From NCBI RefSeq assembly GCF_031177825.1, contig NZ_JAPSKE010000042.1, positions 1 to 34,939 of the forward strand: DNA of 34,939 nt. The letters are read 5' to 3'. A program made the translations under genes and the position numbers. Each line of letters begins with the position of its first letter. The first letter of the stretch is position 1. This DNA comes from Paenibacillus sp. GTDB taxonomy: Bacteria > Bacillota > Bacilli > Paenibacillales > YIM-B00363. Below the pieces are notes generated by a model. It did no database searches and was not told the DNA's origin. It was given only the letters and a program-made list of their open reading frames with translations. Positions 8,029 through 15,800 of this stretch are shown piece by piece.

Positions 8029-8074
8029 GATAGCATTGACGGGACAGGTAACGATGGTGAAAAGAGGGAATCCG

Positions 8075-9736
8075 ATGCGGTTTGAAACGTATGAACATAT
8101 GAAGGTACATCCGATCGCGGCGGATTACGGCAAGGGCCTTGCCCCCGCTCTTTCGCGGTTCGACGCGGCGAGTCCGTATGCGGCGCCGGAGCGCGCCTGG
8201 GTCGACCGGGCGGCACGCGTCGATGCCGCGAGAGGGGCGGCGCCCGCCGCGGACCGCGGCGCAGTCGCGGATGCGGTGCTGCGCTACAACCGCGAGCATA
8301 ACGACGTGCCGGCGGCGATCGCCGCCGCCGAAGCGCTGCGCGACCCGACGACGCTCGTCGTCGCGGGCGGGCAGCAAGCGGGCTTGTTTACCGGCCCGAT
8401 GCTTGTCGTGTATAAGGCGATGACGATTTTGCGGACGGCGCGGCATGCGTCCCGCGTACTCGGCCGACCGGTCGTGCCCGTGTTTTGGATCGCGGGCGAA
8501 GATCACGATTGGGACGAGGCGAACCATACATACGTCGTGACGCCGCAGCTCGAGACGCGGAAGATCGCCGTGGCGCATCCGGGAACGGACGGCCGCACTT
8601 CGGTCAGCCGGACGCCGGTATCCCCGGAGGCGTGGCAAGCCGCGATCGACGCGCTCGGCGAAGGGCTGATGGACACCGAGTTCAAGCCCGGCGTGATGGA
8701 GGCGCTGCGCGGCATCGCGGCTTCGTCGGCGACGTTGTCCGCCGCGTTCGCGAAGACGATGTCGCTGCTGTTCGGACGTCACGGCCTCGTCCTCATCGAC
8801 GCCGACGATCCCGGGCTGCGCGCGACGGAGGGACCGATGTTCGAGGCGCTGCTCGGCAAGCGGAACGAGCTGTCGGCGGCGCTGAAGGCGGGCGAACGCG
8901 AGGTGACCTCGCTCGGGTATTCGCTGCAGGCCGAATCCGCCGAGGACGGCGTCAATCTGTTCCTGTTCGACGGCGGTGAGCGCAAGCTGCTGTTCCGCGA
9001 CGGCGGCGACGCGGTCGACCGCAAAGGGACGTTCCGCGCTCCGTTCGAGGAGCTGCATCGCCGGGCGGGCTCCGAACCGACCGCGTTCAGCAACAACGCG
9101 TTGACGCGGCCGCTGATGCAAGAGTACCTGTTCCCGACGGTCGCGACGGTGCTCGGAGCGAGCGAAATCGCGTATTGGAGCACGCTGAAGGAAGCGTTCG
9201 CGCTCTTCGGCTTCTCGACGCCGATTATCGTGCCTCGCCAGCAGTACACGCTGCTCGAAGGCACCGTACAGAAGCAGATGGACAAGTTCGGCTTATCGTT
9301 CGACGACGCGTGGCAGCGGCTTCCGGAGCTTCGCGACGCGTGGCTTCGGGCGCAGGACGCATTAGGGCTGTCGGCTCGGTTCGCGCACGCGAAAGAGTCG
9401 TTCGCCGACGTATACCGTCCGCTCGTGGACGCGGCGGCTTCGATCAACCCGGGGCTGCGCAAGCTCGGCGAGACGAACATGGGCAAGATTCTCGAGCAGA
9501 TCGATTTCTTGGAGACGAAGGCGACGGACGCGTTGAAGCAGCAGCACGAATCGGGACTGCGGCACTGGGAGCGCATCCGCACGACGACGGCGCCCGCGGG
9601 CAAGCCGCAGGAGCGCGTCGTGAACGTGTTCCAATACGTGCATCGGTACGGCTTCCCGTGGCTGGACGACTTGATCGAGCGGGCGGAGCTCGATTTCGAA
9701 GCGGGCTACAAGCCGCACGAAGTGATCTACTTATAA
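8075..9736 (+). CDS. bshC: bacillithiol synthase, putative cysteine-adding enzyme
   Basis: A 553-residue BshC (YllA family, about 540 residues in B. subtilis), the cytoplasmic enzyme thought to join cysteine to glucosaminyl-malate in the last step of bacillithiol synthesis. Seen: the nucleotide-binding-like VVAGGQQAGLFTGPMLVVYK (about residues 97-116), FWIAGEDHDWDEANHTY (about 140), and a C-terminal coiled-coil-like stretch, as expected for the family. ATG 8075 is preceded by AGAGGG at 5 nt; the reading frame is open far upstream but only this start follows the promoter and lies at the family N-terminus (MRFETYEHMKV). As in Bacillus, it lies upstream of mraZ, but here an ABC operon and a lipoprotein gene intervene. 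Confidence 0.92.
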   Translation: MRFETYEHMKVHPIAADYGKGLAPALSRFDAASPYAAPERAWVDRAARVDAARGAAPAADRGAVADAVLRYNREHNDVPAAIAAAEALRDPTTLVVAGGQQAGLFTGPMLVVYKAMTILRTARHASRVLGRPVVPVFWIAGEDHDWDEANHTYVVTPQLETRKIAVAHPGTDGRTSVSRTPVSPEAWQAAIDALGEGLMDTEFKPGVMEALRGIAASSATLSAAFAKTMSLLFGRHGLVLIDADDPGLRATEGPMFEALLGKRNELSAALKAGEREVTSLGYSLQAESAEDGVNLFLFDGGERKLLFRDGGDAVDRKGTFRAPFEELHRRAGSEPTAFSNNALTRPLMQEYLFPTVATVLGASEIAYWSTLKEAFALFGFSTPIIVPRQQYTLLEGTVQKQMDKFGLSFDDAWQRLPELRDAWLRAQDALGLSARFAHAKESFADVYRPLVDAAASINPGLRKLGETNMGKILEQIDFLETKATDALKQQHESGLRHWERIRTTTAPAGKPQERVVNVFQYVHRYGFPWLDDLIERAELDFEAGYKPHEVIYL

Positions 9737-9755
9737 TGAAGGAGATGTCGTTACG

Positions 9756-11018
9756 ATGACTATGCTCTCGAAGAGCATTATCGCGAACCACGCGTTGGCC
9801 GCGGAAGGAAAGCTGAAGATCGATTGGGTTGAGGCGCATATGCCGGTGCTGAACCGCATTCGCGCGACGTTCGAGAAGGAGCAGCCGTTCAAGGGGCTTC
9901 GCGTCGCGATTTCGCTTCATCTCGAGGCGAAGACCGCGTACTTGGCGAAGGTCGTGCAGGCCGGCGGCGCCGAAGTCGTCATTACCGGCAGCAACCCGCT
10001 CTCGACGCAGGACGACGTCTGCGCGGCGCTCGTGCAGGACGGCATCACCGTCTTCGCGAAATACAATCCGGATCCGAAGGAATACAAAGATCTGATGATC
10101 AAGACGCTGGAAACCCGCCCGGACCTGATCATCGACGACGGCGGCGACCTCGTGACGATATTGCATGCCGAACGCCAAGACTTGCTCTCGCAAGTGCGCG
10201 GCGGCGCGGAGGAGACGACGACCGGCATTCTGCGCCTGAAGTCGCTGGAGCGCGACGGCAAGCTGCAGTTCCCGATGGTCGCGGTGAACGACGCGTATTG
10301 CAAGCACTTGTTCGATAACCGTTACGGTACGGGGCAATCGGTATTCGACGGCATCAATCGGACGACGAACCTCGTCGTCGCCGGCAAGACGGTCGTCGTG
10401 AGCGGCTACGGCTGGTGCGGCAAGGGCGTCGCGATGCGGGCGAAGGGGCTCGGCGCGAACGTCGTCGTGACGGAGATCGACGCGATTAAGGCGGTAGAAG
10501 CGTACATGGACGGCTTCGCGGTCATGCCGATGGCGGAAGCGGCGAAGGTCGGAGACTATTTCGTTACGGTCACGGGCAACAAGGACGTCATTCGCGGCGT
10601 GCATTTCGAGAACATGAAGGACGGCGCCATTCTGTCCAACGCCGGCCACTTCGACGTCGAAGTGAACATTCCGGAGCTTCAGGCGTTGTCGGTGTCGCGC
10701 CGTACCGTGCGCAAGAACATCGAGGAGTTCCAGCTGAAGGACGGGCGGAAAATGTACCTGCTCGCCGAAGGGCGCCTCGTCAACTTGGCGGCGGGCGACG
10801 GCCACCCGGCGGAAATCATGGACATGACGTTCGCGCTGCAAGCGATGGCGCTCAAGTACGTGAACGAAAACTACGAGAAGATCGGCAAGCAAGTCGTGAA
10901 CGTGCCGTACGAGACGGACGAGCAAGTCGCGCGCTATAAGCTCGAAGCGCTCGGCACGAGCATCGATACGTTGACGGACGAGCAGAAGGCGTACTTGGAC
11001 AGCTGGGCGGAGCATTAA
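9756..11018 (+). CDS. ahcY: adenosylhomocysteinase (S-adenosylhomocysteine hydrolase)
   Basis: A 420-residue NAD-dependent enzyme that cleaves S-adenosylhomocysteine to adenosine and homocysteine, ending the methyl cycle. Substrate-domain motifs are LHLEAKTAYLA (about 54-64), GSNPLSTQDDV (78-88) and DDGGDL (127-132); the Rossmann motif is SGYGWCGKG (216-224). It ends at AYLDSWAEH, without the C-terminal extension that supplies Lys/Tyr to the neighbouring NAD site in the long mammalian-type enzymes, so it resembles the Thermotoga/archaeal short class. AAGGAGAT (9739-9746) lies 9 nt before ATG 9756. It is 19 nt after bshC and must be co-transcribed. B. subtilis lacks this enzyme and uses MtnN plus LuxS. 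Confidence 0.92.
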   Translation: MTMLSKSIIANHALAAEGKLKIDWVEAHMPVLNRIRATFEKEQPFKGLRVAISLHLEAKTAYLAKVVQAGGAEVVITGSNPLSTQDDVCAALVQDGITVFAKYNPDPKEYKDLMIKTLETRPDLIIDDGGDLVTILHAERQDLLSQVRGGAEETTTGILRLKSLERDGKLQFPMVAVNDAYCKHLFDNRYGTGQSVFDGINRTTNLVVAGKTVVVSGYGWCGKGVAMRAKGLGANVVVTEIDAIKAVEAYMDGFAVMPMAEAAKVGDYFVTVTGNKDVIRGVHFENMKDGAILSNAGHFDVEVNIPELQALSVSRRTVRKNIEEFQLKDGRKMYLLAEGRLVNLAAGDGHPAEIMDMTFALQAMALKYVNENYEKIGKQVVNVPYETDEQVARYKLEALGTSIDTLTDEQKAYLDSWAEH

Positions 11019-11044
11019 TCGGACGGCGTGCCGACGCGCTGGAG

Positions 11045-11099
11045 GGGCGGTTCCCCTAAGTAGGAAGTCTACTTAGGGGAACCGCCCTTTTTTCTTTTT
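11045..11099 (+). terminator. very strong intrinsic terminator of bshC-ahcY
   Basis: A perfect 19-bp stem (11045-11063 with 11069-11087), 5-nt loop, followed by TTTTTTCTTTTTC. The stem itself contains a near-symmetric A/T-G-C repeat that can also form as DNA. Confidence 0.9.
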
Positions 11100-11130
11100 C
11101 GAACGCGTTCAAGGGCCGATCCTTCGATTA

Positions 11131-11170
11131 TTGACTTTCTATGAATATTTTAATATTGTATTCATGAATA
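11131..11170 (+). promoter_or_regulatory. promoter and probable operator of the tetR-ABC operon
   Basis: TTGACT (11131-11136), 17 nt, TATTGT (11154-11159). The perfect 12-bp palindrome TATTCATGAATA (11159-11170) sits at the predicted transcription start, and ATGAATA (11141-11147) repeats inverted with TATTCAT (11159-11165) across the -10. This layout suits autorepression by the TetR-family protein encoded next. Confidence 0.6.
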
Positions 11171-11202
11171 AACACTAAATCTGTTCATTGGCGGCGATTG
11201 GA

Positions 11203-11835
11203 ATGGTCAAACGGTTTTCCGAATCCGAGAAAGAGGTTATTCGCAGCAAGTTGGTAGCCGAAGGCCGAGAACTGTTCGCGGAACGCGGCCTGCAAAAAAC
11301 CGGCGTAGCCGAAATTACGTCTCGCGCGGGCATCGCGCAAGGTACGTTTTATTTGTTCTTCGACAGCAAGGAAGCGTTATTTTTCGAAATTTTGCAGCGG
11401 GAGGAAGAGAACATTCGAACGGCGCTTTTCGACAAGCATCTCACGGGCGACGGCCGCGTTTCGCGGGAGGGATTCGAACGATTTCTGATGGACTCGCTGT
11501 TTTCGATCCGTCGCCATCCGTTGATCCGTCACCTCTACGACGAACGAACGATGGAATCGCTTTTCCGCAAGCTCCCGCCGGAAACGTTAGCCGCCCATGC
11601 TTCTAAAGACGAAGAGACGCTTCTCCCGTTCATCGACCGTGGGCAGCGGGAAGGATGGCTCGTGCCGGCGGAGCCGGGCGCGATCGTGAACCTCATCCGT
11701 TCGGCGGTGCTGCTCTCGTTCCAGAGGGAGCGCATCGGAGAACCGTCGTTCGATGCCACGCTTCGCTTGCTGGCTCACTGTATCGCTTGCGGATTGATCC
11801 TGGAGGAGGGCGACTGCGATGCGTCTTCGCGTTGA
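11203..11835 (+). CDS. TetR/AcrR-family transcriptional regulator
   Basis: A 210-residue regulator. The N-terminal helix-turn-helix is AEITSRAGIAQGTFYLFFDSKEALFFEIL (about residues 31-60), a textbook TetR pattern; the rest is a helical ligand-binding and dimerisation domain with no recognisable specificity. I prefer ATG 11203; an in-frame TTG at 11188 would add five residues (MAAIG) and neither has a good ribosome site. The gene overlaps the ATPase gene by 17 nt, so the regulator and the transporter are translated together. It most likely represses its own operon through the palindrome at 11159-11170 and responds to something the transporter exports. Confidence 0.88.
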   Translation: MVKRFSESEKEVIRSKLVAEGRELFAERGLQKTGVAEITSRAGIAQGTFYLFFDSKEALFFEILQREEENIRTALFDKHLTGDGRVSREGFERFLMDSLFSIRRHPLIRHLYDERTMESLFRKLPPETLAAHASKDEETLLPFIDRGQREGWLVPAEPGAIVNLIRSAVLLSFQRERIGEPSFDATLRLLAHCIACGLILEEGDCDASSR

Positions 11836-12682
11836 GGGGCTGCAATATACGTATCCGGGGGCGTCCGAACCGACGCTGCGCGGCATCGATCTCGAGGCGG
11901 AGGAAGGCGAAATCATCGGCATCCTCGGCGCGTCCGGCGCGGGGAAGACGACGCTGCAGCGGACGTTGATCGGGTTGCTTCCGGGGTACGAAGGAGGGGT
12001 GTACGCGTTCGGAGCGGAGATCTCCTCGCTCGGAAGAGAATACAACGAGCGGATCGGCGTCGCGTTCGAATTTCCTAATTTTTATCAACGCCTTACGGCC
12101 ACGGAAAATTTACGATTTTTCCGATCCTTATATCGTGCGCCCGGACCTTCCGTAGAAGCGCTGCTCGCTTCCGTCGGTTTGGCGGAAGACGCCGGCAAAC
12201 GCGTGTCTTCCTTCTCCAAGGGCATGCGCATGCGCTTGAACTTCTGTCGAGCGCTGGTGAACGATCCGGCGTTATTGTTTCTGGACGAACCGACGTCGGG
12301 ACTCGATCCGGAGAACGCCAGACGGATGAAGGATGCGATTCTCGCCTTGAAGTCGCGCGGGAAGACGGTGCTGCTGACGACGCACAACATGGCGTTGGCG
12401 GAGGAGCTTTGCGATCGGATCGCTTGGCTCGAAGGGGGACGGTTCCGATTGTTCGACAGTCCCGCGTCGTTGAAGTCGGGGCGAGGCGTCCGACGCGTGC
12501 GCGTCGAATTTACGGACGGCGGCGCGGTCCGAAGGGCGGAATTCGATCTAGCGTCGCTCGGCGACGACGACGGCTTCGCGAAGCTGCTCCGAAGCGGCGT
12601 CATTCTGACGATGCATACGACGGAGGCGTCGCTCGAGGACGTGCTGTTGGAACCGTCCCGGGAAGGGAGACGATCGTCATGA
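11819..12682 (+). CDS. ABC transporter ATP-binding protein (drug-export type)
   Basis: A 287-residue ATPase of the DrrA/CcmA class. Walker A GASGAGKT (37-44), Walker B ALLFLDEPTSGLDPE, switch His in TTHNM. The signature loop reads FSKGMRMRL rather than SGGQ, as in many exporters of this class. The last 70 residues (after about 215) form the small C-terminal domain common to drug-export ATPases. ATG 11819 lies after GGAGGAGGG. The stop overlaps the next start as ATGA. It should energise export by the two following permeases; the substrate is unknown. Confidence 0.9.
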   Translation: MRLRVEGLQYTYPGASEPTLRGIDLEAEEGEIIGILGASGAGKTTLQRTLIGLLPGYEGGVYAFGAEISSLGREYNERIGVAFEFPNFYQRLTATENLRFFRSLYRAPGPSVEALLASVGLAEDAGKRVSSFSKGMRMRLNFCRALVNDPALLFLDEPTSGLDPENARRMKDAILALKSRGKTVLLTTHNMALAEELCDRIAWLEGGRFRLFDSPASLKSGRGVRRVRVEFTDGGAVRRAEFDLASLGDDDGFAKLLRSGVILTMHTTEASLEDVLLEPSREGRRSS

Positions 12683-13380
12683 TTCGATTGCGCTCCGCGC
12701 TCCTCTTCGACGCGCGGCTGCAAGCCCGGCACGGATTCTATGCAGCGTACGCAATCGTGTCGCTCTTGTACGTCGCGATGCTCCGCGCCTTGCCGGAAGC
12801 GTGGAGGGAGCTCGCGCATCTGCTGGCGACGTTCTCCGATCCGGCCGCGCTCGGCTTCTACTTTATCGGGGGACTAGTGCTGTTGGAGAAGCAGCAGCGT
12901 CTCTTCGACCCGCTGTTCGCCACGCCCTACGCGGCGGCGGAATACGTTCTGTCGAAGACGGCGACATTGACCGGATTGTCCGCCGCCGCGATCGTCGCCG
13001 TACGCCTCGGTGCGTTCGGCTTCGAGGGCCGATGGGCGTTGTTTCTATACGGGTCCGTCGCGACGGCCGCCTTCTTCACTTTGCTCGGTCTCGGCATCGC
13101 CGTAGGTTGCCGTACGTTGAACGGCTACTTCGTCGCCTCGACCCTGTATACGTCCGTCTTCGCCCTCCCGCTCGTCGAGCCGCTGGGGCTTGCGTCCTGG
13201 CCCGCGCTGTCGGCGTTGCCCACGCACGCTTCTCTGCTCGCCCTGGAATCCGCGTTCGGGCCCGAACCGTCGGTTCGATCGGCGATATACGTCGTGGTTT
13301 GGTTGGCCGGATGGACGATCGCGGCGTACGCATGGGCGCTGCGGCGGCTAACGAGGGAGAGGGAGGCGGGCGCCGAATGA
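12679..13380 (+). CDS. ABC-2 type transporter permease, first subunit
   Basis: A 233-residue integral membrane protein with about six hydrophobic segments (e.g. YAAYAIVSLLYVAML, AALGFYFIGGLVLL, ALFLYGSVATAAFFTLLGLGIAVG). ATG 12679 overlaps the ATPase stop and the TGA at 13378-13380 overlaps the next start. The start MIRLRSALLFDARLQARHGFY and the paired permease arrangement resemble systems annotated as fluoroquinolone transporter permeases, but that specificity is not supported by anything visible here. Confidence 0.8.
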   Translation: MIRLRSALLFDARLQARHGFYAAYAIVSLLYVAMLRALPEAWRELAHLLATFSDPAALGFYFIGGLVLLEKQQRLFDPLFATPYAAAEYVLSKTATLTGLSAAAIVAVRLGAFGFEGRWALFLYGSVATAAFFTLLGLGIAVGCRTLNGYFVASTLYTSVFALPLVEPLGLASWPALSALPTHASLLALESAFGPEPSVRSAIYVVVWLAGWTIAAYAWALRRLTREREAGAE

Positions 13381-14105
13381 TCTGGCTGCGAATGTCCGTC
13401 GTAGACGCGAAGCAGACGCTTCGCGATCCGATGCTGCTCTTTATGACGGCCGCCCCGCTGCTCATCTTGGCGGCGCTGCGCTACGCGGCCCCTTACGGGC
13501 TCTCGCTGCTGCCGGGCGATCCGGGTCCCGGCGCGCCGGTCTTCGCGGCGCTCGTCTCGGCCGTCGCGCTGCTGCTCGTGCCGCTGCTGCCGGGAACGAT
13601 GGCGGGGCTGCTGCTGCTCGACGAACGGGACGAACGCCTCGCGGCGGTTCTGGCGGTAACCCCGCTAAGGAAGAGCGGTTACTTCGGGTACCGTTTGGCC
13701 TTTCCGTTCGTCTTGTCCGCGGGATACGCGGCTGCGCTGCCGACCGCCTCCGGGCTATTGCCGGCGGCGGCGAGCGGCTTCGCGCTTGTGCCGTCGATCT
13801 TGGCCGCCGCGGCGCTCGCGCCGATGTTCGCCGTGCTGATGGGCGCGTTGGCCGCGAATAAGCTGGAAGGACTCGCCGTCTCGAAGCTGTCCGGCTGGGT
13901 CGTCTTCGCTCCCGGACTGCTGCTTGCGCCGGAGCCCGCGCAATGGGTCGGGGCGCTCGTACCGACGTATTGGATCGCGAAGTCTTACGTATCGGCGGCG
14001 AGCGGCGACGTCGCAGCCGCATCCGGATGGGGAATAGGGGCGTTATGCTACCTCGTCGTTTTATTCGTCTGGCTATTCAGAAAATACTTGCGCAGGATCG
14101 AGTAA
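13377..14105 (+). CDS. ABC-2 type transporter permease, second subunit
   Basis: A 242-residue membrane protein with about six hydrophobic segments and a short cytoplasmic N-terminus (MIWLRMSVVDAKQTLRDPMLL) typical of ABC-2 permeases, in which the Asp-Pro precedes the first helix. The cytoplasmic loop LDERDERLAAVLAVTPLRKSGYFGYR is the usual contact region for the ATPase. It overlaps the first permease by 4 nt (ATGA). Very high Leu/Ala content explains the long spurious reading frames on the other strand. Two different permease halves plus one ATPase make a complete exporter. Confidence 0.8.
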   Translation: MIWLRMSVVDAKQTLRDPMLLFMTAAPLLILAALRYAAPYGLSLLPGDPGPGAPVFAALVSAVALLLVPLLPGTMAGLLLLDERDERLAAVLAVTPLRKSGYFGYRLAFPFVLSAGYAAALPTASGLLPAAASGFALVPSILAAAALAPMFAVLMGALAANKLEGLAVSKLSGWVVFAPGLLLAPEPAQWVGALVPTYWIAKSYVSAASGDVAAASGWGIGALCYLVVLFVWLFRKYLRRIE

Positions 14106-14160
14106 TGCTGCAACCTTCGCATGGTTTCCTGCCGTCTAGGAGGTAACCGGAAATCCCGGA

Positions 14161-15216
14161 ATGAATAGGAAAAAGGCGGGGGTCGCGATGCAACGAAATC
14201 GGAAGGGGAAAGGGAAAGGGAAACATTGGCTTGCGGTCGCGTTGCTGGCATTGGCGGCGTTGGCGGCGGGCTGCAGCGGAAGCGGCGGATCGAGCGCCGA
14301 CCGCGCGTCAAGCGGAACGGCGGAGATGATGTCGTACGGGACGGCGAACGTCGCGACGGAGACGCCGGCGGAGGCGCCGATGGCGGATATGAATGTCGTC
14401 GAAGCGGAAGAAGGGGCGGCCGCGGGCGGCGACGCGTCGAGCGGAGGCGCTGCGTCGGGCGCGGGCGCCGCGCCGCCGGGCGGGACGGCCGTCGCGCCGG
14501 CTGCCGCGCAAGGAAGGATGCTCATCTACAAGGCGAACGTAACGATGGAGGTAGAGAGCTACGCCGACACGTATACGGCGGTGCAAAACTTAATCCACTT
14601 GTCCGGCGGATACTTGCTTCAATTTTCGGAGCAAGCCGGCGGCTCGGAGAAGTCGGGGTTGTTCACGATCAAGGTGCCGGCCGCGGATTTCGGCGGATTC
14701 ATGGATCGGCTGGAGGAGCTCCCGAACGTGGGGCTCAACCGAAGCATGAACGCGCAGGACGTATCCGAGGAATTCGTGGACCTCGGAGCCCGGTTGAAGG
14801 CGAAGGAGCTCGTCGAGTCCCGTTATTTGAAGTATATGGAGCAGGCGAGCCGGTCGGAAGATTTGATTCGGTACACGAACGAGCTCGCGGCCATCCAGGA
14901 GGAAATCGAACGGCTGAAGGGGCGGATGCGTTATTTGCAGCAAAACGTCGACTTCTCCACGATCGAGCTGCGCGTCTACGAGCGGTCCGGCCTCGGACTG
15001 ACGAGCCAAGGCGGCGACGCGACGCTGGCCGATAGAATGAGCGCGGCACTGAAGAGCAGCTTGAACGCGCTCGTCGTCGTCGCGGAAGGCGTCATGATCG
15101 TCGTCGCCGGCGCCCTGCCCGTCATCGTCGTCGCGATCCTCGTCGGAACGCCAATTTACTGGTTCGTTCGACGGCGAAAAGCAAAAAACGAAAAAAACCG
15201 ACCCTTAATTCCATAA
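14161..15216 (+). CDS. DUF4349 domain lipoprotein
   Basis: A 351-residue surface protein. A basic n-region and hydrophobic core end in lipobox LAAGC (Cys38), followed by about 80 residues rich in Ala, Gly, Ser and Glu. The DUF4349 domain (about 118-300) starts LIYKANVTMEVESY, contains FVDLGARLKAKELVE and a coiled-coil stretch AIQEEIERLKGRMRYLQQNVD, and is followed by a membrane helix (about 305-338) and a basic tail. Function is unknown; some family members are described near cell-wall or stress genes. The start is uncertain: AGGAGGT (14138-14144) is 16 nt before ATG 14161, while ATG 14188 has the weaker GGCGGGGGT 4 nt upstream. A terminator follows, separating it from mraZ. Confidence 0.82.
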   Translation: MNRKKAGVAMQRNRKGKGKGKHWLAVALLALAALAAGCSGSGGSSADRASSGTAEMMSYGTANVATETPAEAPMADMNVVEAEEGAAAGGDASSGGAASGAGAAPPGGTAVAPAAAQGRMLIYKANVTMEVESYADTYTAVQNLIHLSGGYLLQFSEQAGGSEKSGLFTIKVPAADFGGFMDRLEELPNVGLNRSMNAQDVSEEFVDLGARLKAKELVESRYLKYMEQASRSEDLIRYTNELAAIQEEIERLKGRMRYLQQNVDFSTIELRVYERSGLGLTSQGGDATLADRMSAALKSSLNALVVVAEGVMIVVAGALPVIVVAILVGTPIYWFVRRRKAKNEKNRPLIP

Positions 15217-15228
15217 AATATTTTTTTG

Positions 15229-15260
15229 AAATCCTGTTTTTTAAGCAGGATTTTTTCTTT
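15229..15260 (+). terminator. terminator between the DUF4349 gene and mraZ
   Basis: AAATCCTG (15229-15236) pairs with CAGGATTT (15246-15253), loop 9 nt, followed by TTTCTTTT. Confidence 0.7.
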
Positions 15261-15278
15261 TGTCATCGAATTTGAGTA

Positions 15279-15328
15279 AAAGTGGTGGAAAGTGGGGGTA
15301 AGTGGGGGATAAGGGTGAGTAGGTGGTG
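15279..15328 (+). repeat. MraZ-binding box array (10-bp direct repeats)
   Basis: AAAGTGG at 15279-15285 and 15289-15295, TAAGTGG at 15299-15305, and degenerate copies at 15309-15315 (ATAAGGG) and around 15319-15328 (AGGTGGTG), all in 10-bp register. MraZ is known to bind short GTGG-containing direct repeats spaced by one helical turn upstream of its own operon (E. coli TGGG repeats; AAAGTG[T/G] repeats in Mycoplasma). The array ends 8 nt before mraZ and includes its ribosome site. I could not assign a convincing promoter to mraZ. Confidence 0.8.
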
Positions 15329-15336
15329 AAGTCGGT

Positions 15337-15774
15337 ATGTTCATGGGTGAATTTCAACATAGCGTTGATGATAAAGGCCGCATGATCATCCCGGCGAAAT
15401 TCCGCGACGAGCTCGGTTCTTCCTTCGTGATGACCCGCGGCCTCGATCAATGTTTGTTCGTGTATCCGATGTCGGAGTGGGCGGTCATGGAACAGAAGCT
15501 GAAGTCCTTATCGCTCATGAAATCCGATGCGCGCGCGTTCACCCGGTTTTTCTTCTCCGGCGCGGTCGAATGCGAGTTGGACAAACAGGGAAGGGTAAAT
15601 ATACCAAGCAATCTCCGGGAGCACGCGAAGCTCGACAAGGATTGCGTCGTCATCGGCGTCTCCACCCGCGTGGAAATTTGGGGCAAAGAAGCTTGGGAAG
15701 CATACTCTCAGCAGTCGGAGGAATCCTTCAACGAAATCGCCGAGAAGCTGGTCGATTTCAACTTCGATCTGTAA
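15337..15774 (+). CDS. mraZ: transcriptional regulator MraZ
   Basis: A 145-residue regulator with two AbrB-like swapped-hairpin domains, each with the MraZ mark DKGR (residues 12-15, in HSVDDKGRMIIPAKF) or DKQGRVNIPSNL. It closely follows B. subtilis MraZ in length and sequence (MFMGE start, GLDQCLFVYP, ARAFTRFFFSGA). It forms a ring-shaped oligomer that binds DNA repeats and controls the mra/dcw operon. ATG 15337 is 8 nt after AGGTGGTG (15321-15328), which is itself part of the repeat array, so MraZ binding could also affect initiation. First gene of the dcw cluster, 26 nt before rsmH. Confidence 0.96.
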   Translation: MFMGEFQHSVDDKGRMIIPAKFRDELGSSFVMTRGLDQCLFVYPMSEWAVMEQKLKSLSLMKSDARAFTRFFFSGAVECELDKQGRVNIPSNLREHAKLDKDCVVIGVSTRVEIWGKEAWEAYSQQSEESFNEIAEKLVDFNFDL

Positions 15775-15800
15775 GCGAGGCAAGGAAAAGGGGTTACAAC

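Noticed and set aside
7487..8074. N-terminal extension of bshC into oppF
   Set aside because: The frame is open by chance. The promoter (8000-8028), the opp terminator and the family N-terminus all place the start at 8075.
9444..11015. 523-codon open frame on the minus strand opposite bshC/ahcY
   Set aside because: Same cause: antisense shadow of a GC-rich gene, with skewed composition and no family resemblance.
11045..11087. Long inverted repeat as an insertion-sequence end
   Set aside because: It is a single hairpin with a T-run right after ahcY, with no transposase or target duplication nearby; it is a terminator.
15282..15328. Short direct repeats as a CRISPR-like array
   Set aside because: The unit is 10 bp with no spacers of CRISPR length and fits MraZ boxes; no cas genes are present.
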